From: JBQTKD01 sp052389435
GTDB taxonomy: Bacteria; Actinomycetota; Actinomycetes; Sporichthyales; Sporichthyaceae
DNA: 53,351 nucleotides
Assembly (NCBI GenBank): GCA_052389435.1
Contig: JBQTIB010000040.1
Span: 1-53,351 of the forward strand
Reading direction: 5' to 3'
The position numbers were made by a program, and so were the translations under genes. Below the pieces are notes generated by a model. It saw nothing but the letters and a program-made list of their open reading frames with translations. It ran no database searches and was not told the origin of the DNA. The first letter of the stretch is position 1; the number at the start of each line of letters is the position of its first letter. Positions 40,584 through 49,184 of the stretch are shown here, one piece after another.

Positions 40584-40972
40584 GGTCCGTTCCTGTCGTC
40601 GCGACGCAGCCGGAAGGCCTCGGCCAGGGAAATGCGCGGGTCCGTCGGGGGTGCGCCGTGGATCAGCCGACCCACCGTCACTTTCCGACGGACGTAGGTG
40701 TCGGCCACGTCGATCAGCAACTCCGCCACGGCCGGGATCTTAAGGCCCCGGTAGCCGGCCTCTTCGGACCGGCAGAAGCCCTTGGCCGCGAAGGCGTCCA
40801 GCCAGTCGGCGACGACGGCCTCCGAGAGGTACATCTGCGCCGCGAGCTCCGCCGCCGTGCGGGGCTCGTCGGCCTCGGCGACGAGCAGCAGCACCTCCAG
40901 TTGTAGCAGCGAGGTGACGTGGTCCCGGAGGAAGGTCACGACGTGCGGCGGAATGGGGGGCGGATCGACCAC
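40580..40972 (-). CDS. Winged-helix DNA-binding-like regulator
   Basis: 130 aa from GTG 40972. The middle has a helix-turn-helix pattern (TAAELAAQMYLSEAVVADWLDAF) then AKGFCRSEEAGYRG as the wing, preceded by a helix resembling MarR-like dimerisation starts. No ligand domain is obvious. It is translationally coupled to two small membrane proteins, which it may regulate. It starts 17 bases after the LivF stop on the same strand, so it could be transcribed with the transporter operon. Confidence 0.68.
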   Translation of the reverse strand: MVDPPPIPPHVVTFLRDHVTSLLQLEVLLLVAEADEPRTAAELAAQMYLSEAVVADWLDAFAAKGFCRSEEAGYRGLKIPAVAELLIDVADTYVRRKVTVGRLIHGAPPTDPRISLAEAFRLRRDDRNGP

Positions 40973-40989
40973 CCGGGCACCCTAACGAC

Positions 40990-41685
<696 letters not shown>

Positions 41686-41703
41686 TGAAACTCCCTACAG
41701 CGG

Positions 41704-43212
41704 CTAACAGGTCGGCTTGCTGCCGTTGACGGCAGTCCAGCCCTTGTCGGACAGCAGCGTGAAGTAGACGCACTCGATCTGCGGGGAGAACTTCTGGCCC
41801 GGCTTGAAGGTCAACGGCGGAACGAGGCCGTCGAGGGTCTCCTTGGAGACTTTGCCCAGGCCGGTGATGACGTCGGCGGTGGTGATCGGCTTCGCGGCGG
41901 CCGACGGCCCGAGATTGGCGATCACGGATTCGAACAGCCTGCCCGCCGCCCAGGCCGTGATCGAGTTTGCGGTCGGCTCGGAGTTCGGGGCGTACTTCGC
42001 CAGCGCCGCGTGGTAGGCCCTCTGCCCCGGGGTGTCCTGGTTCGCCGTCATCCACGGCGCGACGGCGCTGGCCGAGGACAGCGTGTTCTTGCGGATGTTC
42101 GGGTCTTCGGCGTTCTGGGCGGAGAGCACCAGGCCGTTGGTGACGAACTGCGGGTGGAAGGAGATGGAGGCGCAGGAACGGGCGACGCGCGCGATCGAAG
42201 CGCCGTCCATCGACACCCCCATCGCCTCGACCCCGGCACTCTTCGCCGCTTGGCACTGCGCTGTGAAGTCCGGCTGGGTCAGGGAGATCGCAGCGCTGTA
42301 GGTGACCTTGCCGCCGGCTCTCTCAGCCTCCGACGGAATGATCTTGGCGCCGCTGGTGCAGGCGCTGGCCTCGACGCAGTAGAGCAGGCCGAGGTTTTTC
42401 TTGCCCGACCCCACCGTCTGGCGCAGGGCGCCGCGGATGGAGCCGAGAATTCCGGCACCGGTCGGGTACAGGTACGGGCTCTCGGTCCAACCGAAGTCGA
42501 TGCCGTCGCCGCCGACCACCGGAACCCTAAGGCGCTCGGCGGAGGACTGGATGCCCTTGAAGCCGATCGCGTCGAAGGCCGCCACCAGTGCGACGACGCC
42601 CTTTTCGTTCACGAGCTGGGAAACCACGGACGACGCCCGGGCCGGGTCGGCGCCGGTGTCGACGGCGAAGAGCTGCACCGGGTGGCAAGCGATGCCGCCG
42701 CGGGCGTTGACGTCCTGCACCCACGCGGCGAGCGCGGTGCGGGCGTTCGCCGTGATGGGACCGGCTACGCCGGAGAATGCACCGACCTGACCGATCTTGA
42801 TCGGCGCGCCGGGGCCGGTGCACCGTGTCGGCACCGCCGCGGAGAGGCCACCGGCCTTCTTGGCGGTGGAGCCGGTGGCGCCGGTGGCGGTGGTCCTGCT
42901 CGGTTTGGCGGCGGCCTCGGCCCCGGCGGCGGATGTTCCAGGAGCACCGGTCTTCGGCTTCGCCGCGCCGGTGGACGTGCCCGGTGCGGTGGCCGGACCC
43001 ACGTCGGCCGGCGCTGCAACCTCGGCTGCGGCGGCCGCCGGCGCGGAGCCGGCCGACACCCTGCCCAACTCCGCGATCGACGCTTCGTCGAGTCTCACGG
43101 TGCCGCCGCCGGCGCCTGCGAGCACCTCCTCGCCACCGACTCGGCTGCCACACGCGCTCAGCACGACCAGGCTTGCAACCGTCAGCACGACTGGGACGAG
43201 TCGGTGCTTCAT
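41704..43212 (-). CDS. ABC importer solute-binding lipoprotein, LivK-like (second copy)
   Basis: 502 aa from ATG 43212. The lipobox is LSACG. A conserved short segment (GGEEVLAGAGGGTVRLDEA) is followed by an Ala/Thr/Pro-rich linker to about residue 130 and then a periplasmic-binding domain starting IKIGQVGAFSGVAGP. Many Cys (ACHPVQ, LYCVEASAC, AQCQAA, RSCAS, IECVYF, KPTC) suggest disulfides. It is a close paralogue of the protein encoded just upstream. The ligand is unknown; LivK-like proteins bind amino acids, amides, urea or aromatic acids. The linker is much longer than in ordinary LivK. Confidence 0.9.
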   Translation of the reverse strand: MKHRLVPVVLTVASLVVLSACGSRVGGEEVLAGAGGGTVRLDEASIAELGRVSAGSAPAAAAAEVAAPADVGPATAPGTSTGAAKPKTGAPGTSAAGAEAAAKPSRTTATGATGSTAKKAGGLSAAVPTRCTGPGAPIKIGQVGAFSGVAGPITANARTALAAWVQDVNARGGIACHPVQLFAVDTGADPARASSVVSQLVNEKGVVALVAAFDAIGFKGIQSSAERLRVPVVGGDGIDFGWTESPYLYPTGAGILGSIRGALRQTVGSGKKNLGLLYCVEASACTSGAKIIPSEAERAGGKVTYSAAISLTQPDFTAQCQAAKSAGVEAMGVSMDGASIARVARSCASISFHPQFVTNGLVLSAQNAEDPNIRKNTLSSASAVAPWMTANQDTPGQRAYHAALAKYAPNSEPTANSITAWAAGRLFESVIANLGPSAAAKPITTADVITGLGKVSKETLDGLVPPLTFKPGQKFSPQIECVYFTLLSDKGWTAVNGSKPTC

Positions 43213-43243
43213 TGCGGGTCCTCGATCCGATTGGCAGGTTCCT

Positions 43244-44749
43244 CTAGGAGCACACGGGCTTGCTGCCGCGGGGGGCGGTCCATCCCTTCTCGGTCAGCAG
43301 GGTGAAGTACACGCAGTCCATGGGCGGGGCGAACTTCTGCCCCGGCTTGAAGGTGATGGGCGGAGTCAGACCGCCCAGGGTCTCCTTCGAGATCTTGCCG
43401 AGACCGGTCATGATGTCGGCCGTCGTGACCGGCCGGGCGGCCGCGTCGGCCCCGAGGTTGCCGACGGCGGCCTCGAGGAGTTTGCCCGCGGCCCACGCGG
43501 CGATCGAATTGCCGGTGGGCTCGGCGTTCGGCGCGTACTTCGCCATCGCGGCGTGGTACTCGCGCTGGCCCGGGGTGTCCTGGGCGTTGGCCATCCACGG
43601 GGCCACGGGGCTGGAGGAGGACAGGCTGTTCTTGCGGATGGCCGGGTCTGCCGCGTTGGCCGCGCTGAGGACCAGACCGTTGGTCACCAGTTGCGGGTGG
43701 TAGCCGATGGACGCGCACGAGCGGGCGACGCGGGCGATCGAGGCGCCGTCCATGGCCAGGCCGAGGCCCTCCACGCCGGCGTTCTTGGCCGCCTGGCACT
43801 GGGCGGTGAAGTCCGGCTGGGTCAGCGAGATCGCGGCGCTGTAGGTGATCTTGCCGCCGGCGCGTTCGGACTCCGGCGGGATGATCTTGGCGACGTTGGT
43901 GCACACGGCCGCCTCGACGCAGTACAGCAGGCCGAAGTTCGTCGTCTTCGCGTCGCGGGCCTGGCGGATCGCGCCGCGGACCACGCCGAGAATCCCTGCG
44001 CCCGCAGGAAAAATGTACGGGCTTTCGTTCCAGGCGACGTCGAGACCGTCTCCGCCGACGACGGGGACCCGCAGCCGCTCGGCGGCGTCCCGAACACCCT
44101 TGAACCCGAGCGGGTCGAAGACGCCGACGATCGCCTGCACGCCCTTCTCGCGCACCAACTGCTGGACGAGGGCGGCGGCCTTGGCCGGGTCGCCGCCGTC
44201 GTCGACGACGAGCAGTTGAACCGGGTGACAGGCGATGCCGCCGCGAGCGTTGACGTCCTGCACCCAGGCGGCCATGGCCGTGCGGGCGTTGGCGGTGATC
44301 GGGCCGGAAACGCCGGAGAACGCGCCGACCTGACCCAGCTTCAGCGGAGCGCCCGGCGTCGTGCAGGAGGCCTTGGCCGCGGCCGCCGGCCGCTGTGCGG
44401 GTACCGCGGCGGCCTTGCTCGACGGCGACTTCGCCGTGGACTTCGCGGCCGTGGCCGTCCCGGCGGCCGTCTCGGTTGCCGTCCCGGCAGCCGGGGCGGT
44501 GGCGGAACTCGCGGAGGCGGCCGGCGCAGACGCCGTTTCGTCGGCGGTCGAGAGCTGTTCCAGTGGCATGCCGGCGGGGGCCGCGCCGGTGCCGGCGGTG
44601 GCCTTGCGCAGTTCCGCGATCGTCGCGTCGTCGAGCCGGACCGTGCCGCCTCCGGCCCCGGCGAGCACCTCGTCGCCGCCGACCCTGCTCCCGCAGGCGC
44701 TCACGCTCAGGACGGCGACGGCCAACGCAGCCACGACGCGCAACTTCAC
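43244..44749 (-). CDS. ABC importer solute-binding lipoprotein, LivK-like (first copy)
   Basis: 501 aa from GTG 44749 with ribosome site GGAGGAG. The lipobox is VSACG, followed by the same GGDEVLAGAGGGTVRLDDA segment as in its neighbour, then an Ala/Thr-rich linker and the binding domain from LKLGQVGAFSGVSGP to the C-terminal Cys. The binding domains share most residues and all Cys, so the two arose by duplication. The linkers differ freely, which suggests a tether. It sits between the permease gene (44 bases before) and the second copy (31 bases after). It may have different ligand preference. Confidence 0.9.
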   Translation of the reverse strand: MKLRVVAALAVAVLSVSACGSRVGGDEVLAGAGGGTVRLDDATIAELRKATAGTGAAPAGMPLEQLSTADETASAPAASASSATAPAAGTATETAAGTATAAKSTAKSPSSKAAAVPAQRPAAAAKASCTTPGAPLKLGQVGAFSGVSGPITANARTAMAAWVQDVNARGGIACHPVQLLVVDDGGDPAKAAALVQQLVREKGVQAIVGVFDPLGFKGVRDAAERLRVPVVGGDGLDVAWNESPYIFPAGAGILGVVRGAIRQARDAKTTNFGLLYCVEAAVCTNVAKIIPPESERAGGKITYSAAISLTQPDFTAQCQAAKNAGVEGLGLAMDGASIARVARSCASIGYHPQLVTNGLVLSAANAADPAIRKNSLSSSSPVAPWMANAQDTPGQREYHAAMAKYAPNAEPTGNSIAAWAAGKLLEAAVGNLGADAAARPVTTADIMTGLGKISKETLGGLTPPITFKPGQKFAPPMDCVYFTLLTEKGWTAPRGSKPVCS

Positions 44750-44793
44750 GGGCGGTCTCCTCCGCTGGCGTTCGAGTCCGACTCGACGGGTAC

Positions 44794-46689
44794 TCACGAC
44801 GGGACCTCGGCTGGGGTGGTGCGCGCGGTGGAACGGGCCGCGGTGGTGCTCGGGGCGCGCCACGCGGAGGCGTCGGCCCACCGTCCGAACGGAAGGTGCA
44901 CCCGCCGGGTCGAGTAGACCGCCGCGAGGATGGCGCCGAGGCCGAACATGGCCTCGAAACCTGCTCCCGTGCTGCTGCCGTAGGCCGGCAGGACCAGCAT
45001 GAAGATGGGTCCGACGATTGCAGCCTGCACGGTGGTCCGGCCGGTGATGGCCAGGACGGCGAGCAGCACGAGCGAGACGACGAAGTTGAAGCTCGTCCCG
45101 GACACCGAACCGAACTGGCCGGCGAACAGCGCGCCGCTGATGCCGGCCAGGAACGCCGAGATGCAGAACACGAGCACGCGCGTCACGTCGGCGGAGGCGC
45201 CGAGGGTCTGCAGCGCGGTGGGGGAGTCGGCCAGGCCGCGCAGCAGGCGACCGAGCCGCGACCGTTCGATCACCATGATCATGACCATGCCCGCGACCGC
45301 GAAGGCCAGCAGCAGGTAGTAGTACCGGGTGTCGGAGTCGAAGGCTCCGGGCCGGCCCGTTCGCAGATCGGACAGGCCGAACATGTAGCTCTTCACGTAG
45401 AAGAACTGCGCGATGAAAATGCCGAAGCCCAGGGTCGCGAGGGCGAGGAACAGCCCGGACAGGCGGATGGCCGGGATCGCCACCAGTGCTCCGACGGGCA
45501 CGGTCACCAGGCCGCCGATGAGCACGGCGATGCCCCACGGCACCCCGTTGGAGACCGCGTGCGCGAAGGCCGCGGCGCCCACGGCCGCGAGCGACATCTG
45601 ACACAGCGACACCTGACCCGAGGTGTGCACCAGCAGGCCGAGGGACAGGAACAGCAGCACCTGGCTCATCGCGTTGATCCACACCGGCAGGCGCGCTCCC
45701 ACGACGTGGGGGACCATCACGGCCGCGAACAGACCGACGGCGGAGAACAGCATGAGCTGGGGAGTCGGCAACTGGCGGGCGGCCGGCACCCGGGCTCGGA
45801 CCTGGCCGCCGAGGTCGCCGAGGCGGCGCCGACCGAGAACGAGCAGGACGACGAACAGGACGATGAAGGGCAGGTTGAAGTCCAAGCCCTGCAGCCACGC
45901 GTACTCGGAGGACTGCTTGGACACCAGTTTCTGCGCGATGCCGATCGCAATGCCGCCGACGTAGGCCAGCGGCAGACTGCGGAACGCGCCGATCGCCGCC
46001 GCCCCGAAGGCCTGCACGACCAGGAGGGAGAGCAGGGTGGCGTCGAGTTGCTGTTGCTGCGAGGCGAGGAGCACACCGGAGGCGGCGGCGAAGCAGGACC
46101 CGATCATCCAGGCCTGGCGGCGCACGCGAACCGGGGCGATGCCCGTGGTGTCCAGCAGCGCCGGGTCGTCGACGACGGCGCGCATCGTGGTGCCCAGTCG
46201 GCTGCGTTCGACGAGGACGTAGAGCCCGAACGCCGCGATGCTGACCCCGACGAAGACGATGATCGATTCCCAGCTCACGGCGACGCCGGAAATCGTGAAA
46301 GCCGTTTCCCGAGTGATGAACGGGGTGAAGAGGCGGTAGTCCGGCCCGTAGATCCAGGTGGCCAGCGCGCGGATGAGCAGCAGCAGGCCGACGGTGCCGA
46401 CGATCTGGTAGGAGACCGGGACCTTGGACAGGCCCCGGGCCATCCGTTCCAGAATCAGCCCGAGCACGACGCCGAACAGGCCGACGGCGAGCAGTGCGGC
46501 CAGGGGCCAGGGCATGCCCTGCTGCTGACGGAGTTCGAAAAACGCGTAGGCGGCGCCGGCGCCGACGGCTCCGTGGCCGAAGTTGAAGATGCCCGAGGTC
46601 CGGTAGGTGAGCACCAGGCCCATGGCCGCTAGGCCGTAGATCGAGCCGAAGACCAGGCCGAAAACGACGAAGGGGATGTACTCGCTCAC
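44794..46689 (-). CDS. Fused LivH-LivM ABC permease
   Basis: 631 aa from GTG 46689 (GTGA overlap with the gene before). The N-terminal half is LivH-like (GLVFGSIYGLAAMGLVLTYR, VERSRLGTTMRAVVDDPALL), and the C-terminal half from about 310 is LivM-like (LGLLVHTSGQVSLCQMSLAA, VIERSRLGRLLRGLADSP). Each half has several membrane spans and an EAA-like loop, so one chain replaces the usual heterodimer. Import of amino acids or similar solutes is expected. It is preceded by a membrane protein with a zinc-like tail and followed by two binding proteins and LivF. No LivG is present. Confidence 0.92.
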   Translation of the reverse strand: MSEYIPFVVFGLVFGSIYGLAAMGLVLTYRTSGIFNFGHGAVGAGAAYAFFELRQQQGMPWPLAALLAVGLFGVVLGLILERMARGLSKVPVSYQIVGTVGLLLLIRALATWIYGPDYRLFTPFITRETAFTISGVAVSWESIIVFVGVSIAAFGLYVLVERSRLGTTMRAVVDDPALLDTTGIAPVRVRRQAWMIGSCFAAASGVLLASQQQQLDATLLSLLVVQAFGAAAIGAFRSLPLAYVGGIAIGIAQKLVSKQSSEYAWLQGLDFNLPFIVLFVVLLVLGRRRLGDLGGQVRARVPAARQLPTPQLMLFSAVGLFAAVMVPHVVGARLPVWINAMSQVLLFLSLGLLVHTSGQVSLCQMSLAAVGAAAFAHAVSNGVPWGIAVLIGGLVTVPVGALVAIPAIRLSGLFLALATLGFGIFIAQFFYVKSYMFGLSDLRTGRPGAFDSDTRYYYLLLAFAVAGMVMIMVIERSRLGRLLRGLADSPTALQTLGASADVTRVLVFCISAFLAGISGALFAGQFGSVSGTSFNFVVSLVLLAVLAITGRTTVQAAIVGPIFMLVLPAYGSSTGAGFEAMFGLGAILAAVYSTRRVHLPFGRWADASAWRAPSTTAARSTARTTPAEVPS

Positions 46690-47276
46690 GAGGCACCCTC
46701 GTCGGGCTTGCACATGCCGCAGGGCAGGGCGTCGGCGAAGTGCAGCGCCTCGCGATCGAGCCAGCGCACGTTCTTGCCGACGAGGATGTCGCAGCCGTCC
46801 CGGTGGAAGCGGCGCATGCCGGTGGCAATGCCGAACTGCCCGGCGGACGCGTGCGCGGCAGCTTCGGCCTCGGCACCGGCGGAGACGGCCTCGCCCGCCC
46901 GAGCCGCCCGACGGGCGGTCAGATCGGCTACGACCTCACGGCGCAGTGCCCCGACTGCGATCAGGCCGAGCAGGAGCCAGACGACCATGCCGAAGCCGGC
47001 GAGGATCAGCGAACCGATGCCCAGGGCGAGCCAGCCCGCCTGCGACTCCAGGTCGGCGGTGCCGCTGGTGCCGAACCACCCGACGAACATCCCGATCAGC
47101 CCCAGCCCGACCAACACGGCCGTGACGAACGCGGCGAAGCGGTTCCACGGCTCGGGACGGTCGAGGACGGCGGGCCGCGTGCCGCGCTCCGCGACGGAGC
47201 GATGACGGGTCCCGCGTCGAGCGAGCGCGCTCGCCGTCGCCGGCGAGGGCCGCAGCCGGCCAGACACCGTGGTCAC
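46686..47276 (-). CDS. Two-span membrane protein with Ada-like Cys/His tail
   Basis: 196 aa from GTG 47276 (GTGA overlap with the gene before). Two membrane spans lie at about 52-72 and 84-112. The C-terminal ~40 residues carry FHRDGCDILVGKNVRW and LPCGMCKP, a H-x3-C ... C-x2-C arrangement resembling Ada-type zinc sites (which end PCxxCxP). The tail should be cytoplasmic if both ends are inside. It overlaps the permease gene by 4 bases, so it is probably made with it. A role as regulator or assembly factor of the importer is inference. Confidence 0.75.
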   Translation of the reverse strand: MTTVSGRLRPSPATASALARRGTRHRSVAERGTRPAVLDRPEPWNRFAAFVTAVLVGLGLIGMFVGWFGTSGTADLESQAGWLALGIGSLILAGFGMVVWLLLGLIAVGALRREVVADLTARRAARAGEAVSAGAEAEAAAHASAGQFGIATGMRRFHRDGCDILVGKNVRWLDREALHFADALPCGMCKPDEGAS

Positions 47277-47572
47277 GAGAGGCGGTTGCTCTGCGTCGTC
47301 GGGTCCGATGCTTCGGCGTCGAGTTCGACGCGGAGTCCGCGGAGTTCGCGCCACTGGTCGCGCAGGTCGGCGGAGAGCCAAAGCATGCCGCCGAGGCCGA
47401 GTAGGAACAGGCCGCCGAGGCCCTCGGAAGCGAGATAGGGCAGCTGCTCGGCCACGAAGCCGGTGTCGCTGACGTGGAACCAGCCGACGATCAGCAGGAT
47501 TGCGCCGGCGAGTACGCACACGGCGGCCAGGGTCCGGTCCCACTGCAGCTTGGCGAAGCGAACCGCGTTCAT
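47273..47572 (-). CDS. Small two-span membrane protein
   Basis: 99 aa from ATG 47572. Two hydrophobic segments at about 14-32 (LAAVCVLAGAILLIVGW) and 48-66 (EGLGGLFLLGLGGMLWLSA) are followed by a charged helical tail (LRDQWRELRGLRVELDAEA). No family is recognised. It lies between the secreted protein gene (13 bases) and the two-span zinc-tail protein (4-bp overlap) in the importer operon. It is probably an accessory subunit. Confidence 0.72.
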   Translation of the reverse strand: MNAVRFAKLQWDRTLAAVCVLAGAILLIVGWFHVSDTGFVAEQLPYLASEGLGGLFLLGLGGMLWLSADLRDQWRELRGLRVELDAEASDPTTQSNRLS

Positions 47573-47585
47573 GTCCTCGACCCCG

Positions 47586-48902
47586 TCATCGAATGGCTCC
47601 TCTGAGCAGCACCAGGCAACCGACCATGGCGGCGCCGACGGCGGCGACCATGAGGTAGATCCAGCCGACGTCGTTCGCCACGGGCGGGCGGAAGGCGGTG
47701 AGCTGGGCGAAGTCGACGGTGGAGACGGCGCCCGCAGGCGCCGCTGCAGCGGGCGAGGCGACGGCGGCCGACGCGAGCGGCGCCGAGGCCGGGGTGTCGA
47801 ACGGAATCTCCGGCACCAGGGCGGTCGGGACCTCGACGGCGGGCGGCTGCGCCGGCGGAGCGAGCGGACCGACGGCCGGGGTCTCCACGCCGGCGACCGC
47901 GGTCTCGGCGCCCTTGGCGTAGGAGATCTCCGCGCGGGCGAGCCCGAGGGAGAAGGTCACCGGGGTCTCGCCGGACAGACCGCCGGGCGAACCGTCCGGG
48001 GGCGAGGGCAGCGTCGTCGCGATCTGCAGGCCCGCGCCCACGATGCCGTCGGCGGTCTCCTGCGGCGCCTGGTAGGTGATTTTGTAGCCGGCCGCCGCGA
48101 ACGCGTCGAACACGTCCTTGGCCGGGATCGGGGTGGCCACCGGGTCCGAGCCCGGCACCGTCACCGTGAACTGACCGTTGACGAAACCGATCGACGGGGC
48201 GGCCAGCTTCGACCCCGGGCCGTCGGCCGACGGCGGCGAGGGAAGCCCGAGCTCGAGACCGGGAGCGGAGATCGAGGCGAAGGACAGCGTCGAGGAGCGG
48301 GTCAGCTTCCCGGCGGCGTCGCGGGCGGCGGTCGCGCTGGCCTTGAGGCCGTTGACGATCAGGCTCTCGCCGAGCCGGATGCCGTCGGCGTCGGTGCTGG
48401 CCTTGGCCAGCACCTCCTGGCCCTCGCGCGCGATGCGCGCGGTGGAGGTGGCGCCCGCCCCCTTGCTGCCCGCGGTGGCCGACGCCTGCGTGACGGTCTC
48501 GCCGCTCTCGGAACTGAGCTCGACGCCCGGGTAGCTCAGCCTTTTGACGTCGTCTCCGAAGGCGGAGGTGACGAGAAAGGGGTACGGCGGAGCGGCGACG
48601 CCGAGCGCGCCGCCGACCACGCCGGGGGCCCCGGCCAACTCCTCGCCCGGGAAGGGGAAGGCCGCGAGGGCGTCGGACTGCTGCAACGAGGTCTGCTTGG
48701 CCTGCGCGGTCGGACCCTGCAGCTGCGGCTCGACGCCGAGCGGGATCGACTGATTGCTGAAGATCGTGCGAACGCCGGTCGCGCTCGCGAGCGCCTCGTA
48801 GCTCGCGTCCGCCTGGGCGGTGCCGCCACCCACGAACGGGGCGGCGGCGGCCGCGAGCGCGGCCGCGAGCGCCATCCGCGTGGTCTTGGAGCCGAGCAGC
48901 AA
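47586..48902 (-). CDS. Secreted protein with C-terminal membrane anchor, head of importer operon
   Basis: 438 aa from TTG 48902, supported by GGAGGG just upstream; no ATG with a ribosome site is available. A signal peptide (MALAAALAAAAAPFVGGGTAQA) ends near residue 31. The large Ser/Ala/Val-rich outer domain has no recognised fold. A Pro/Ala-rich stretch (about 350-405) leads to a C-terminal span (WIYLMVAAVGAAMVGCLVLL) with a short basic end. No LPXTG is present. It is the first of seven minus-strand genes ending with livF and could be a receptor, cell-wall spacer or processing partner for the binding proteins. Confidence 0.78.
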   Translation of the reverse strand: MLLGSKTTRMALAAALAAAAAPFVGGGTAQADASYEALASATGVRTIFSNQSIPLGVEPQLQGPTAQAKQTSLQQSDALAAFPFPGEELAGAPGVVGGALGVAAPPYPFLVTSAFGDDVKRLSYPGVELSSESGETVTQASATAGSKGAGATSTARIAREGQEVLAKASTDADGIRLGESLIVNGLKASATAARDAAGKLTRSSTLSFASISAPGLELGLPSPPSADGPGSKLAAPSIGFVNGQFTVTVPGSDPVATPIPAKDVFDAFAAAGYKITYQAPQETADGIVGAGLQIATTLPSPPDGSPGGLSGETPVTFSLGLARAEISYAKGAETAVAGVETPAVGPLAPPAQPPAVEVPTALVPEIPFDTPASAPLASAAVASPAAAAPAGAVSTVDFAQLTAFRPPVANDVGWIYLMVAAVGAAMVGCLVLLRGAIR

Positions 48903-48979
48903 CTCGCCCTCCGCCTATAGAACGTCGTGCTACGGGTGGAAACGTCGACTACAGCCGAGGGGAGAACGGGGTGCAATGG

Positions 48980-49070
48980 CCGGGACGTCCCGGATTGTGG
49001 GGTGTACGTGATCGTACGCCGCAATCGGTGCCGATTCCGGGCGTTCTGTCCTCCTACGTACTTTGTACGT
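48980..49070. promoter_or_regulatory. Cluster of four inverted repeats in a divergent promoter region
   Basis: Within 91 bases lie CCGGGACGTCCCGG (48980-48993), GTACG-TGAT-CGTAC (49004-49017), AATCGG-TG-CCGATT (49023-49036) and ACGTAC-TTT-GTACGT (49056-49070), all perfect in their arms. They lie between the importer operon start (48902, minus) and pirin (49185, plus). The two GTAC-containing sites are about 52 bases apart centre to centre, which would put them on the same DNA face for a cooperative regulator. Confidence 0.55.
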
Positions 49071-49117
49071 GCAGCCCAACCCCGCGGCAACGTTCGGTAC
49101 CGCACGGTATGGTCCCG

Positions 49118-49143
49118 GGAATAGTTGACACATCAACAAGGTT
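49118..49143 (+). promoter_or_regulatory. ECF-type promoter candidate, GGAAT-N18-GTT, before pirin
   Basis: GGAAT (49118-49122) and GTT (49141-49143) are 18 bases apart, matching GGAAY-N18-GTT. The pirin start is 42 bases downstream, behind a GAGGAGG ribosome site. A TTGACA (49125-49130) lies in between, so a housekeeping promoter is an alternative. Confidence 0.45.
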
Positions 49144-49184
49144 CTGGTGACATCGTTCCAGCAGCCCGACCGAGGAGGCCTCCC

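Noticed and set aside
46686..47543. Longer start for the zinc-tail membrane protein
   Set aside because: The extra N-terminal part is antisense or out-of-frame to the small two-span protein gene; the GTG at 47276 with GTGA overlap is the natural start.
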